DNA from: Raphanus sativus
Taxonomy: Eukaryota; Streptophyta; Magnoliopsida; Brassicales; Brassicaceae
Length of the DNA: 64,000 bases
Direction: 5' to 3'
NCBI RefSeq assembly: GCF_000801105.2
Contig: NC_079511.1
Span: forward strand, 21,599,792-21,663,791
Below the pieces are notes generated by a model, which was given only the letters and a program-made list of their open reading frames with translations, was not told the DNA's origin and made no database searches. Positions 22,371 to 34,005 of the stretch are shown piece after piece (the stretch's first letter is position 1; every line of letters begins with the position of its first letter). Position numbers and translations under genes: made by a program.

Positions 22371-23870
22371 AGGAAGCATGGACTCATTCTACTCCATACA
22401 ACGCCAACTCTACTTGATTTTCTCCATAAATGACTGTGAAAATCCATCAAACCTAATCTTATCTCGACAGAGATGCTCCCCTAAACGCCACAACCGGCAA
22501 TAAACATTGGAAGACTGATACTCATAGAGAAATAGATTAAGGTGAACTCGGTAAAAAAGGCAACTAGCTCAAAACGACAACGGAATTAGAATGAACACCG
22601 AGTGGAAAGCGATTTATATCGATCTTCATCGAAGATAAAAGAAAAGATTGAAAACCAGCTTCGAGAGAGATCGAGAAAAACACTCCAAAAAGTTGCCTAT
22701 GCAGAAAAACGAAAATCGCCTATGCGAAAAAACGAAGATCGCCAAAGCGAAGCCGAATATCGATCATAGATCGAAACTATTTACAAACAAAATAAAAGAA
22801 AAGGACCACTGAGATCAATCCCCCTATATATTAAAAGAGAAGTCACTTTAGTGATTTTTGCTTAGGTGTCACTCATAGAGAGCTTTTATGATTAATTCTT
22901 ATAATTCTATTGGTTCATTTTTTCTAATTTCTTTTTGATTTATTTTTAATCGGCTGGTAAGAGTTATTAACTTAGAACCAATTAATCTATGCTTCCAAAC
23001 ACTCTCATCCGAGTTTTTTTATATATGTTAAAAACTCTCATGAATCGAGAATACAATTTATCATCCGAGTTTATTATATGAAAATGTATGACAATACAAG
23101 TTTAGTCTAAAATATGTTAAAAATGTGAATCGAGAAAACATACACATATATACACATATATATTTTGATTAAACATTGGTGTCTTTTTCTTTTCATATTT
23201 TCATAAATATATAAAAATGTGATTTCTTATCCTGGTAAGAATAGCACACACATAGATTTTATTTTATTTTATAATTTATATTATACTAAAATATGTTAAA
23301 ATTAGTAATAAATCAAAACGTTCACTAAGTACTAAATAAAGGCTATTTCAGAGATCTAAGTATTACTAAATAATATATGTTTAGCCACCAACAATATTAT
23401 TTAAAAATTTAGGTGAAATTTAAAATATTTGACCGGTTATTATTTATGTTATTAAAAATAAATTAAACATTAACATTTTATATATGAAAAAGTGTTCACA
23501 AAAAATATATACATTTATTATTGTGTTGGAATATTAAAAACAGTCATATATCTGAAATATTTTAGAAAATAAATTTATACAAATATTATTACATTAATTA
23601 TAATTTGCGCAAGAATGTTAATAAATATGTGTATTAATGAGTTTTCTTATTGCAAATATGTTAAATCATTCACTCTTGATGTCGACCATTTATTACATTG
23701 CTTAATGACATTTAACGATTTGTATCTAATTAGGAAACTTATTTTTATTAACTTACCTTATTAATATTGATTACTTGTGCAAGTTAAAATCATATCATAT
23801 ACATATCTTTTATGACAATACAAATTTAATATCTTTCGACACATGCACATATTGGAACGACGCCGTTTAT
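22371..23870. other. Repeat-like and AT-rich sequence; possible Helitron 5' end
   Basis: 22640-22780 contains near-repeats of CGAAAATCGCCTATGCG and CGAAGATCGCCAAAGCG. At 22819 the sequence TCCCCCTATATATTAAAAGA resembles a Helitron 5' terminus after an A, but I found no matching hairpin plus CTAG downstream. The remainder is A/T-rich. Confidence 0.4.
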
Positions 23871-23881
23871 GCTTCATAGTA

Positions 23882-23924
23882 AAACCCTAGACTCGAGTAG
23901 CTTTGTGTGACTTGACTATATATA
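23882..23924 (+). promoter_or_regulatory. Telo-box plus TATA promoter
   Basis: AAACCCTAG (23882-23890) is a perfect telo-box, and TATATATA (23917-23924) follows 26 bp later. In plants this pairing is typical of promoters for ribosomal-protein and snoRNA genes. No site II (TGGGCY) element is visible in the 60 bp upstream, which weakens the comparison. It sits about 140 bp upstream of the first snoRNA candidate. Confidence 0.45.
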
Positions 23925-24062
23925 CAACGGCCAGACTTGGCTTCGAAACAAAATAACATGCGTCGTCAGCTCTATTCTCTGAAGTTAATTGCTTTATGAT
24001 CTTCTTCTGTTTTGTTGTTCTGTTGCTATGTTATCTTTTGTTGTTCTTGATGGTGGTAGTGG

Positions 24063-24156
24063 TGGAATGTGATGATACGTAATTGTCGCCCCAGTCTTAT
24101 TTGCATTCATTACGATGGATGTAACATGGTGATTGACTTTTCATTATCTGATTTCA
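24063..24156 (+). ncRNA. Candidate C/D-box snoRNA 1
   Basis: A perfect C box GTGATGA (24069-24075) and a D box CTGA (24148-24151) lie 72 bp apart, the normal C/D snoRNA spacing. Bases TGGAA (24063-24067) and TTTCA (24152-24156) can form a 5-bp terminal stem with one G-U pair. An internal C'-like TGATTGA lies at 24130-24136. The guide stretch before D would be the bases just 5' of 24148; I could not assign an rRNA target. It lies downstream of a telo-box/TATA promoter and 72 bp before a second candidate, as in plant polycistronic snoRNA clusters. Confidence 0.45.
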
Positions 24157-24227
24157 TCAAATGGTTTTCTTGATCCAATAGTTTCAATATTTCAATATTT
24201 TATTTTGGTTTCTTTGATCTTTTAGAA

Positions 24228-24315
24228 GAAGAGGAATGAGGATAATTTATCCAACGTCTATTAAGTCTGTACAATAGTGTTGAACCAATGACATGCACTA
24301 CCATCTGACCTCTTC
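24228..24315 (+). ncRNA. Candidate C/D-box snoRNA 2
   Basis: A perfect 7-bp terminal stem is formed by GAAGAGG (24228-24234) and CCTCTTC (24309-24315). It encloses a C box ATGAGGA (24236-24242, one difference from RTGATGA) and a D box CTGA (24305-24308). The stem sits exactly next to both boxes, as in real C/D snoRNAs, and total length is 88 nt. The guide region upstream of D contains GCACTACCAT. The target is not assigned. The perfect stem makes this the stronger of the two candidates. Confidence 0.55.
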
Positions 24316-25086
24316 GTTACCTAAATTAATTTAGTAAAATCTTTTTTATTTTTTCTTTCGTTTTCATTAATTAATGTTTGGTTAAATGAATGAATGCCTA
24401 GATGTATCTGATGTCCAAAGTTATAAAAGTAGTTGGACATTTCAAAATTCAAGGCGTAGATTGAATATTAAAATAGGTTTTGCGAAACTGATTGCTTTCT
24501 CTTGATAAGCTCTCTGTTACTGTACCCATGTTTATTTCTTCCCACTTATGTATTCGTTTTTTTGTTTTTACTATGTTTTGGTTAAACATGTTGGTGTGCC
24601 TTCAAGGAACTATGTATTTCCTAATAACTCTGGTTAGTCTGGTTAGCTAGAATCCGGAAAGTCCCAAAAATAATAACAAGAGACCGAGGTATTACAATAG
24701 ACTCCTGAAAATAAGATTTGTCCGTCGACGGAAATCAATATACAGTTCCAAGTACGGTTACACTGTTTCAAAAAGATGAAAAGAAATACATTGATGAATG
24801 AGCAATCTTGAAGAAGACACTTTTGTTTTCACACAAAGAATCTCTGGTGTCAACGAGGTACTTATTAACCAAACCCACTTTGTTTGTTTCATTTTTTATA
24901 GAGCTTGATCTCTGGTTTCCATTAGGTCTATGTTATATTCACTTTTTGATAAGTCAGTTATAGATGTTTGTAAAAGGTGACAATCATCATTGATTTTCTT
25001 GTCTTGAAATGCTTTAGTTATTTAGCTCTTTTTATTTTTTTTAGAGGTTTGGGCTTCGGTATTTACTATCTACCTATGCTTCTTGT

Positions 25087-25735
25087 TAGGTTCTAACTCT
25101 TGCCGAGCTCCGCCGTGTTCCCATTCCGAGCTTCAAGGTCAAAGATTTGACACTTAAGACAATGATCTCTCAATATTCAATTCCTGGTATAGTCAGGGTG
25201 CTACAAAACTCACCTGAATTGAAGAAGCTATCAACAATACACAAAATGGAGTTTGGCACCATACCGGTATTTTTCCATAAGCCTATTTTATTTTCTTAGT
25301 TTCCTCGACCATTCTATCTATTAGCGAGTTTAAATATAGTCGTAGAACCATGCATGTCCTTTCACTTTGGGTTTGTAGAACCTGAAATATTGACTATCAG
25401 TGTGCATAACGGAAAACCTTTTCTGTTGTACAGGAGGAGTATATTGACACGTAGTTGGATTTGCAAAGCTTGAATCGGGATCAGCGTTGGAGCTTGGAAG
25501 CGAGGATCTTTGGGAAACTGAGTCATTGGAATGTAGAGTCGAGATACGTGGCTTCCTTCATGGAACTTATGTTAAAAAAAAAACAAAGACATTAGAGAAG
25601 ATGGTCGTTTGGTTTTATAGTTATCTTAAAGAGCAAACTTTTGAAGAGTTGCCTGAGATGGTTCCAATGCTCGCTGACAAGAACAATATCTCCATAGTGC
25701 TCCACCTATTCAAGCCGAATCACAGGGTTTTTTAG
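25087..25735 (+). pseudogene. 3' part of F-box/LRR/FBD protein gene
   Basis: The first piece (25087-25267) encodes LAELRRVPIPSFKVKDLTLK and VRVLQNSPELKKL and runs into a GT donor. The second (about 25435-25735) encodes FGKLSHWNVESRYVASFMEL, KTKTLEKMVVWFYSYLK and FEELPEMVPMLADKNNISIV. These are the last leucine-rich repeats and the FBD domain of plant F-box/LRR/FBD proteins, substrate adaptors of SCF ubiquitin ligases. The F-box and most repeats are missing, a stop replaces a codon near 25452, and an A run at 25573-25584 causes a frameshift. The copy is non-functional. The family is very large and lineage-variable in Brassicaceae. Confidence 0.75.
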
Positions 25736-26412
25736 TCTTGGATCTTTTTTCTTTTACCAAAGCAGTCTTGGATCTTATGATAATATCTTTGAACGTGAAT
25801 TTGAACCCTAATTTACATTTTCTTAAAAGATTTTTCTTTAAACTTTAAAACGAAAAACTACATAAACCACAACTTTGTGCCATGATTCATTAGAATTTTT
25901 GTAAACGTTTATTCATGATCTTGAACGTACTATTTGTTGTAAAAAACTTACATAAAATATTTATAATGGTTCAATTAAAATGTGTAGTGCAAATAAAATT
26001 AAAAAATTTACTTTATGTATGTTCACAATAAAGAAGAAAAATATTATTTTAATGATTTTATGTTATTTTTTAAGGGAGAGAGAGAAAGAAGTATTTAGGC
26101 TTCAAATGGTGACGAACCGCCATGCACCGCTATGAATAGTAACAAAACCTCTCCATATACCTAAATATCTCTATGTTTTTGTTACTATTACAACCTCACC
26201 GTACTCGTCCCGCAGTTGTCCCGCACGTTACCATTCCGAGCCTTAGAAATAGAGAGATAGAGAGCGAGACCGAAAGGGAGACTGAGATACATATATATAT
26301 ATATATATATATATAGGTGAAATAGAGAAAATTAAAGATTATGATAGAGAGAGATAGAGGGAGGCTGAGAGAGAGAGACCCAAAGAGATATAAAATAGAT
26401 GAAACAAGTGAA

Positions 26413-26513
<101 letters not shown>

Positions 26514-26514
26514 G

Positions 26515-26973
26515 TGTTTAGGGTATACCCAAGGGTTTACAATTTAGTGTTTAGGATTTACCTAAGGGTTTAGGATATATCCAAGAATTTAGGGTTTAGT
26601 GTTTGGATTTTTATCCATGGGTTTAAGCTTTGTCCAAAGGGTTTATGGTATAGTGTTTAGTGTTTATGATTTACTCTTTTGTGACTGTTTAAAAATTGTT
26701 AAAAAAAATTCATCTTTTGGCAACTACTAATATTTTTCATTTATTTTTAAAACTTAACACAAATTATTATTATTTTATTTATTATCTTTAAAGAAAACTG
26801 TACATTAATTGGCATACTATGATTAGTTGGTAATTCAGCCAAGAAAAAGTCATGATAAAATATTAAACTAGAAAACATTCCCATATAAATCAAAATTGTG
26901 GTAGTTAAAGATAATCGATGAATTAAAAGAATGTTTATATTTTTATATTTTTTTTAAAAAAAAGGTTTACGAT

Positions 26974-27004
<31 letters not shown>

Positions 27005-27846
27005 TGATAGATAACTACGATCCACTTATGCACTTATAATAATAACGTAACATGTAGTATATGAATTAGACATAATGATACGTAAAGATTGAGAAAGAAT
27101 TATAATCTACTTATATATTTATACTAATAGCGAGACGGGTAATATATGGATCATATGAATGCTCGCACGCACGATATGTGGATTAGTGTTTGGATTTTTA
27201 TCCAAGGGTTTAAGCTTTGTCCAAGAATTTAGGGTTTAGTGTTTGGATTTTTATCCAAGGGTTTAAGCTTTGTCCAAGGGTTTAGGGTATAGTGTTTAGT
27301 GTTTATGATTTACTCTTTTGTGACTGTTTAAAAATTGTTTAAAGAAATTCATCTTTTGGCAACTACTAATATTTTTCATTTATTTTAAAAACTTAACACA
27401 AATTATTATTATTTTATTTATTATCTTTAAAGAAAACTGTACATTAATTGGCAAACTATGATTAGTTGGTAATTCACCCAAGAAAAAGTCATGATAAAAT
27501 ATTAAACTAGGAAACATTCCCATATAAATCAAAATTGTGGTAGTTAAAGATAATCGATGAATTTTTCTTGGGTTTACATTTTTATATTTTTCAAAAAAAT
27601 GTTTACGATGAGAGAGAGAGAGAGAGAGAGAGATAGATAACTACGATCCACTTATGCACTTATAATAATAACGTAACATGTAGTATATGAATTAGACATA
27701 ATGATCGTAAAGATTGAGAAAGAATTATAATCTACTTATATATTTATACTAATAGCTAGACGGGTAATATATGGATCATATGAATGCTCGCACGCACGAT
27801 ATGATCGTAATTACCTTTTTATCTTTTTCAAAAAAATAAAAGGCTT

Positions 27847-27878
<32 letters not shown>

Positions 27879-27880
27879 TA
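26515..27880. repeat. 640-bp tandem duplication with telomere-like motifs
   Basis: GTTTGGATTTTTATCC at 26601 recurs at 27241, followed by the same ~600 bp: GTGACTGTTTAAAAATTGTT, AACATTCCCATATAAATCAA, a GA run and GAATGCTCGCACGCACGATA near the end of each unit (27156 and 27782). A third, partial unit continues to about 27880. The boundary carries degenerate telomere-type repeats (TTTAGGGTTTAG, GGGTTTAAG). No gene is present. Confidence 0.8.
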
Positions 27881-28099
27881 ATATGTGGAGAAACCTAAAT
27901 GAGTAAGATACAAAGATACTACAAGAGTGAAATATAATTACGATTCACTTATGCACTAATAATAATAGCTATACATGCAATATATAAATCATATTGATGC
28001 CTGCACATGCATGATTTATTTATTTCATATTTCAAAGTATATGATAATAATTTAAACATCAAAGTAAATTGAATTAAGTAATGTCTAAAAGGCTTATAG

Positions 28100-28233
28100 T
28101 TTTGAACCACAAAGACTGAATGAAGAACAAATTTAGTTTTAATAATACATAAAACATATGAATCGTATTTGAATAATACATAAAACATATGAAGAACAAA
28201 TTTAGTTTTAATAATACATAAAACATTTGATTA
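28100..28233. repeat. Short direct repeats
   Basis: GAAGAACAAATTTAGTTTTA followed by ATAATACATAAAACAT occurs at about 28121 and again at 28191, with a shorter ATAATACATAAAACATATGA copy between. Confidence 0.7.
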
Positions 28234-28420
28234 TACAGTTGAACATCTATAAATTAATAATGTTGGGACTACACCAAACCTATAATTTTTATTAATTTAT
28301 AAAAATTATTAATTTATCGAGATACTAATTGAACCAAAAAATTAATTTGGGACTATGAAATTATATTAATTTATAGAGATATTAATTTATAGATTATTAA
28401 TTTATAGAGGTTATACTGTA
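28234..28420. mobile_element. Emigrant-type MITE (pogo/mariner group)
   Basis: The left end TACAGTTGAACATCTATAAA matches the right end read on the minus strand (TACAGTATAACCTCTATAAA). Both carry the CAGT-AACCTCTATAAATTAAT terminus known from Arabidopsis Emigrant MITEs, and the outer TA is the 2-bp target duplication. The interior repeats ATTAATTTATAGA and GGGACTA in inverted orientation. It is about 187 bp and has no coding capacity. Confidence 0.85.
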
Positions 28421-28465
28421 TTTTAATAATATTTATACATAAAACATAAGAACCGTATAAATGCC

Positions 28466-29451
28466 CGCACATGAGATTGCTCGCTGGTCTTACTGATGAT
28501 GCAGCAAAAGAGCTTCAATCCTTCTCAAAATAAATTTTGGATATTGGAGATGGAAAAATAAATTTGCCTAACGACGGTCAAGTTGAGATTGACATCCCTT
28601 CTGATTTGCTGATAAAAAATAGTGGAGAAGATTCTATTGAGACTATGGCAAAAGAGGTTTATGGACAAGCTTTTCAAACCTCAACAGATAAGGATTTGTA
28701 TAGACATCGAGCCATTCTCACTCCCACAAATGATGAAGTGGATAAAATAAATGATTACATGTTTTCGCAGTTGCCAGGTAACATATTTTTGTGTTTACTC
28801 TTATGTTCCAGTGACTTTTTACATGTCACTAAAGTAAATGATTTACATATGCTTTCAGGTGAAGAGAAGGTTTACCTTAGCTCTGACAGTATTATCCCAT
28901 CCGATATTGACGTAGAAGAAAATGTAGTATATCCTCCAGAGTTTTTGAACAGTGTTAAAGTGGTTGGACTGCCTAGACATTATTTGAAGCTGAAGGTTGG
29001 TGCTCATATTATGTGTCTCTGTAACATGGATCTTGCAGATGACTTATGCAATGGTAATAGGCTAATTGTTACTCAGTTACTGCCCCATGTGATAAAAGGT
29101 AGAATTATAATCGGAAACACTATTGCTGGAGACAAAGTCTGGATTCTTAGAATGTATGTCATCCCACCTGACACAATGTTTCCCTTCAGAATGCGTCGAA
29201 GACAGTTTCCCGTTACATTGGCTTTCGCGATGGCCATCAACAAAAGCCAAGGTCAAACACTAGAAAGTGTTGATTTGTTTCTGCCTAGGTCAGTGTTCTC
29301 TCATGGTCAGCTCTACGTTGCACTTTCAAGAGTTAAGTCGAGAGCTGGATTAAAAATTCTAATAACTGGTAAAGAAAGAAAGCCGGAGACAAAAACATTG
29401 AATGTTGTATACAAACAAGTTTTTCAGAAATTCTGTAGGAAGGGTACGTAA
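28466..29451 (+). pseudogene. Helitron RepHel helicase, C-terminal remnant (PIF1-like)
   Basis: The open reading includes TDDAAKELQSFSK, ILDIGDGKINLPND, AILTPTNDEVDKIN, GEEKVYLSSDS, the SF1B block TLAFAMAINKSQGQTL and HGQLYVALSRVKSR. This is the C-terminal third of the PIF1-type DNA helicase domain of Helitron Rep-helicase proteins. An 81-bp GT-AG intron (28778-28858) happens to be in frame. A TAA near 28531, where relatives have a Trp codon, breaks the 5' part. The Rep/HUH nuclease and Walker A/B motifs are missing, so the protein cannot act alone. It has host-gene-like purity from 28537 on, which suggests recent decay. The matching element 3' end lies at 30214. Confidence 0.88.
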
Positions 29452-30184
29452 TTGTTATCTACTTTTTCTAATATTTTTTTAAAAGTATATAAATTGTTAC
29501 AATTTTTTTTTGTATTTGCCAGATGGGTAGTGATGAGTATGAAGATCGATAGTATTTCATTGCCAATCAGTTTTCTGACTATTCCGATCATGGTATGTCA
29601 ATTTAATATTCTCTTATGTTCAATAAAATTTACAAATTTATAAATCTTTCAAATTATGTTAACCCGTCCACTTGCTTACAAAATTAAATTTATTTTTGCC
29701 GGGTTTCTAATGGAATTGTTTTCTTTATCGAGAATTGTACTTCATACTTTATATAATTTATGGATAATATTTTTAATTTTATTATATTTTCTTTTAATAT
29801 GTCTACATAAATTTTACGAGTAAAATTATGCATAAAAATTTTTTCACCTAAAATAAAGAATTACAACACATATACAATACAGTTCTAATTAGTGATAATG
29901 TAAAATATGTTACTTCTCAAACTATACACTATTAATTCCAGATTTGGAAAATAAAATATTTTCTTAAACACAAAAATTATTTTGGGACGTTGCAATTATA
30001 CATATAGACAATAACTAACTCTTGATACCGAAGTTACTTTGTTCCATCTGGTCTTTTTAAAATATTGAATACCAGCATTTTTTCTGTGCCTGATGCTTTA
30101 TCCCAAAGATGGTAGTCTTATGATTTAAAATCCGTTACTTCCAAACTTGAGTACTATTTTATCCATAATTTGAAACTGTACAAT

Positions 30185-30214
30185 GTCCGCACAGGGTGTG
30201 GACCGGTCACCTAG
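30185..30214 (+). mobile_element. Helitron 3' terminus
   Basis: The hairpin GTCCGCAC (30185-30192) / GTGTGGAC (30197-30204; 7 of 8 pairs) is followed by CGGTCA and CTAG (30211-30214), with T after it. The same strand carries the RepHel helicase remnant 730 bp upstream, so this is very probably the 3' end of that once autonomous Helitron. Its 5' end is missing, apparently cut at about 28466. Confidence 0.8.
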
Positions 30215-30852
30215 TCTTAATAATAAATTATAAGTTTTAAAAATTGTTTTAGTTGTTCAGAAAAAAATTTATCCATGACAAAGAAACCGCTAGGCAGTTA
30301 GACATCCAAATCACGTCATTTAGCGTTTTCACAAACAAGTATCTTCCACAATTCAAGAATTCACAATTAAATAACTGCTCCACCGATCAGAAACCAAAAC
30401 ATGATTTGGAGACGGTTGAACACGAAGACAACAAAACTCAAGTGTAAGTATTTTGTACTTTTATTTTATCTACCAATTATAACTTTTCAAGATTTTGGAG
30501 TTTTGTTGAGATTTATTTTTATGTCTTGCACAGCATCATTCACAGGTGGGGTGGCGAGAAGAACATGTGAATGGATGGTCGTTTTTGTGTTACCTTTTAT
30601 AACTTTTTTTTCAATTCATTTTGCAAAGTTTTATGGCTGCCCAAAACTTACGTTTACGAGTTGTTTGACATTTATAAGCAAACAGAAATTTCAGTGAGAT
30701 CAAACCAGCATAAGAATCATCTAAAGATTGGCTAACTTGATAAGAAGAAGGAATAGCTTCTAAGTCCTCGGGTTCATAAACGTTAATGGCGTCACTTAAA
30801 AACTCGGTGAGTGATTGTTTTTTCTAATCCCGTATTTGCCTATTCATTAGTA

Positions 30853-31085
30853 CTCCCTCCGTTTTTTAAAGAGTGTCGTTGTGACATTTTTCATACAGAT
30901 TAAGAAAGTTGTTGAAATATATGTAAGTTGTAATTAATTATACCTATTTGACCAATAGTATTTTTGAAAAATAAAATTATTTATAAAATCAATGCAGTTT
31001 GCAATTAATTTTCAGCTGAAAGTTAGTATAATTTACATTGGAATTGTAAAGTGACACTCTTTGTGTAACAAGAAAATGAACTCAG
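30853..31085. mobile_element. Stowaway-like MITE, degenerate right end
   Basis: TA precedes CTCCCTCCGTTTTTTAAAGA, the classic Stowaway (mariner-type) terminus. An inverted match to AAAGAGTGTC lies near 31047-31056, but the outermost right bases have diverged. Non-coding. Confidence 0.6.
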
Positions 31086-31099
31086 AATGACACTTATTA

Positions 31100-31357
31100 C
31101 TCCCTCTGTACCATTTTAAGTGATATTTAAGGTTTTTACACAAAGATTAAGAAAATACAAATTTCTATGTAATTTATCTTGGTTACATAAAATTGCATTA
31201 AATAAAATCAGTCTAACCAATAAGAAAAACATGTAGTATTTTGTAATTGGTTGCAAATTTCAATTGACATTAAATTTTATTTAGAAATGTGAGAACATCA
31301 CTTATTATGGAACAAAATAAAAATGCTTAAACATCACTTAAATTGGTATAGAGGGAG
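31100..31357. mobile_element. Stowaway MITE, intact ends
   Basis: The left end CTCCCTCTGTACCATTTTAA pairs with the right end, which reads CTCCCTCTATACCAATTTAA on the minus strand, and the match continues through GTGAT. TA flanks both ends (31098-31099 and 31358-31359), the Tc1/mariner target duplication. It is 258 bp and non-coding. Confidence 0.88.
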
Positions 31358-31717
31358 TATGAAACAGAGGGAATACTAAATTTCCATCGAAACTGGTTAA
31401 ATATATTTCAACAATCAACATTGATGTTTGTTTTAGGTTATATAAGATAATTAAGATCAAATCAAGTAAAACAATGAAAACCAAAGTAATTAAGAAAATT
31501 GTTAGTGTGCGTACGAGTGTTCTCTTTCTTTTTTCTAACCTTAAGTAATTTTTGTTGGTTTTGTTATGAATTTTGTTTTGGTTAATGTGTTTAATTGCAA
31601 AAAATACTGTATTTAATTGCTATAATCTTTTAATATATGTTTTTTACTAAAAAATCTCAAAATATTCATACTTAATAAATATGTTATGTCTTTCTTAAAA
31701 TATAAAAGTATTTAAAA

Positions 31718-31718
31718 G

Positions 31719-31745
<27 letters not shown>
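31718..31745. repeat. (TA)n microsatellite
   Basis: Alternating A/T run of about 26 bases within AT-rich sequence. Confidence 0.7.
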
Positions 31746-31749
<4 letters not shown>

Positions 31750-32095
31750 TAAAAGTATTTTATAAAAATTAATAGTAATAAATAACACTTGAATTAATTT
31801 TAAACATATATTTCCACCATTCATTTATTTAATTCTTTTAGTTTTGTATTTACATAATTATATTGATAAATGTAATGTACCCCTGCATAGCAGGGGCCAT
31901 AATACTAGTAATACACTAAATTCTAAGCTGAATAATATTTATAGGTTTAATCTGGGACAAGATCAATGTAATACAACAAAGAAACTGGGTGTTAATAATT
32001 CGACTAAGATTTAAAGCTCGCAAGAATAGCAATAGAGTTTATACTCTATTGGTAAAGAAGACTTGGGTAAGGATCTCATTTGATCTATTGTTGTC

Positions 32096-32308
32096 CCTTT
32101 TGAATTATATGGGGTATTTTGGTCCCCACCAAAGTATGTCCAGATTAGTTACGTGTTAGCAGCCTACGTTTTCGACTCATGTATCGATTTCTTGTCTCTG
32201 ATGATGCCAAAATTTTAATTTTCTAGTGGTTGGGACTGGAACCCTAGTGGTTTCACTATATTGGATTTCGCCCTCAAGTTGATTACCACTCGACCAAAAG
32301 CACTGGTT
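32096..32308 (-). mobile_element. tRNA-derived SINE, second copy
   Basis: Same family and strand as the copy at 4371-4552. Read on the minus strand, TTTTGGTCGAGTGGTAAT gives an A-box-like head and GGGTTCCAGTCCC a drifted B box. Then come TTTTGGCATCATCAGAGAC and the body ending in GACCAAAATACCCCATAT. Flanks TCTATTGTTGTC (32084-32095) and TCTGTTGTTGTC (32309-32320) match at 11 of 12 positions. It is more diverged than the 4.4-kb copy, so probably older. Confidence 0.8.
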
Positions 32309-33810
32309 TCTGTTGTTGTCTTCTAATCATTTTCATTATTTTATTTGTTGTTTTCGGTTATCATAGAGATTTACATAGAAGGAGACATTATATCTTATGT
32401 TTGCACTTAAAGACACATTGTCTAGTTGACACACTTTGTGTGGACGGCTGTTTTATTTTGGAAAGAAATAACTCTGCCCGTAAGTAAAATAATATTTTTT
32501 AAAAAGGCAACTGTAAGCTAACTAGGTTTGTGTCTGATTATAAATTCTATCAAAAAAAAATTCTATAACTTTATTTAGATGGTATTTTTACTTTTTGAGA
32601 AATAAATTAGGAAGACCATGATAAAAAAAGAAATATAATTATTTTTAAAAAAAAATATTAGTGATGTCAAATAATGAATCGTAAGAATAGAGTATTTAAA
32701 AAATATATTTGATAGTACTTGGAAATTTTTATTTGATATAATTTAATTTTTGCTACTAAAATCCTTAAAATGATGGTTAAAGATTATGTGAGAGTAATAT
32801 TCTATTTCCAAAATCATATACAAATAATTTGAAAATGAGTATCTAATAAAATTACTTCATAAAATTACATTTTAACTAACTAATGTCTATGTATAAACAC
32901 ATTTCGAGCTGACGACATTATAACCAATCACGTCAAAACTCTCTTTAGGGCATTATAACTAATGATGTTTATGTACAATTTGACGGTTTTTAAAATCAAG
33001 AAAAACATAATATTATGTTTCTATAAATAATTTATATTTCGTATTTTTTCCTTTTTAACTCATGTTATTAATTAAATTGTTATCGCGAATCATAGGAAAA
33101 CAATGAATTCAAGAAATATGAAAAATAATTACAAACTTATAGAAATGAATAATTTTTCTAAAAATATTTTATTTAGTATTATAGAAAAATATGCAATAAG
33201 AAATTTAAGATTTTCACATGTGTTTATTTTTTTTATAAATATGTATTTATTTTATAGTAATTTACTTTACAAAATTAATATATAATTATGCGATAGTGAT
33301 TTTACTTTCTAAAATCTTAAATACTTACATCTATTTAGAAATAAGATATCTATATTCATATAGTTAATTTGTTATCTGAAAAGATATCATTAAGAAAAAC
33401 TGATTTTAGAAAACTGTCTGTGTTCAAAAAAAAAAAACAGAAAACTGTCTAACATTAAATCAGTTTAATAAAATTGTCACTGTGGTGACGAGAAAGTGAA
33501 ACACAAAAAAATGTAAAATAAAGAATTCATCGGAATAAATTCATCTTACATTATTAGAAGGTGATGACAAAAAAAAACATTATTAGAAGGTAAATATTTT
33601 AATTATTTTTATTTTAGATAAAATCTTATATGTTCTTATAATTAAAATTAATTAGTGTTTATATGAGAAAATATAGTTTGGGGGTTATATGAATTATTCT
33701 CTTCTTGAAAAGTATATTACTATAACTGAAAATTCAAAGTAGAAAATCTTAATAATTAAGAACATAAGAAAGTGTACGACATTGTAAATGATTCAATTGG
33801 CTTAATTATT

Positions 33811-34005
33811 TTTTTTTTGAATTATACAGGGATATTTTGGCCCCCACGGAAGTGGTCTAAACTAGTCACGTGTTGCCACGTGTCGGTTTCATGTCCTTGG
33901 TGATGCCGAAATATTAATTCTTCAGTGACCAGGATTCGAACCCTGGTGGCTTCACCTTATTGGGTATTTTTTCCTCAAGTTAATTACCACCAGGCTACGA
34001 GTCCC
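33811..34005 (-). mobile_element. tRNA-derived SINE, third copy
   Basis: Read on the minus strand: CGTAGCCTGGTGGTAATTAA head, B box GGGTTCGAATCC, then TTTCGGCATCACCAAGGACA and a body including GGCAACACGTGACTAGTTT. It ends in GTATAATTC and an A run (the T run at 33808-33818 on the plus strand). Possible duplicated flanks GGCTTAATTATT and GGTTAAATAATG are imperfect. Confidence 0.8.

Larger units (their letters stand above)
30215..31908 (+). mobile_element. Second Helitron-like segment ending in a hairpin and CTAG
   Basis: The right end has a perfect 7-bp hairpin CCCCTGC (31880-31886) / GCAGGGG (31890-31896), then CCATAATA and CTAG (31905-31908) before a T. A possible 5' start TCTTAATAATAAATTATAAG directly follows the CTAG of the previous Helitron, which would place two elements head-to-tail, but this start is weak. 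Inside are an exon-like frame at 30253-30447 (Lys/Gln-rich, ending near a GTAAGT donor, family unknown) and two Stowaway MITEs. Confidence 0.55.

Noticed and set aside
22819..23870. Helitron starting at the TCCCCCTATATATTAAAAGA motif
   Set aside because: No hairpin plus CTAG-T end could be found downstream, so only a possible 5' end is noted.
24360..24420. Third snoRNA-like sequence (ATGAATGA and CTGA)
   Set aside because: The boxes are only about 20 bases apart, too close for a C/D snoRNA.
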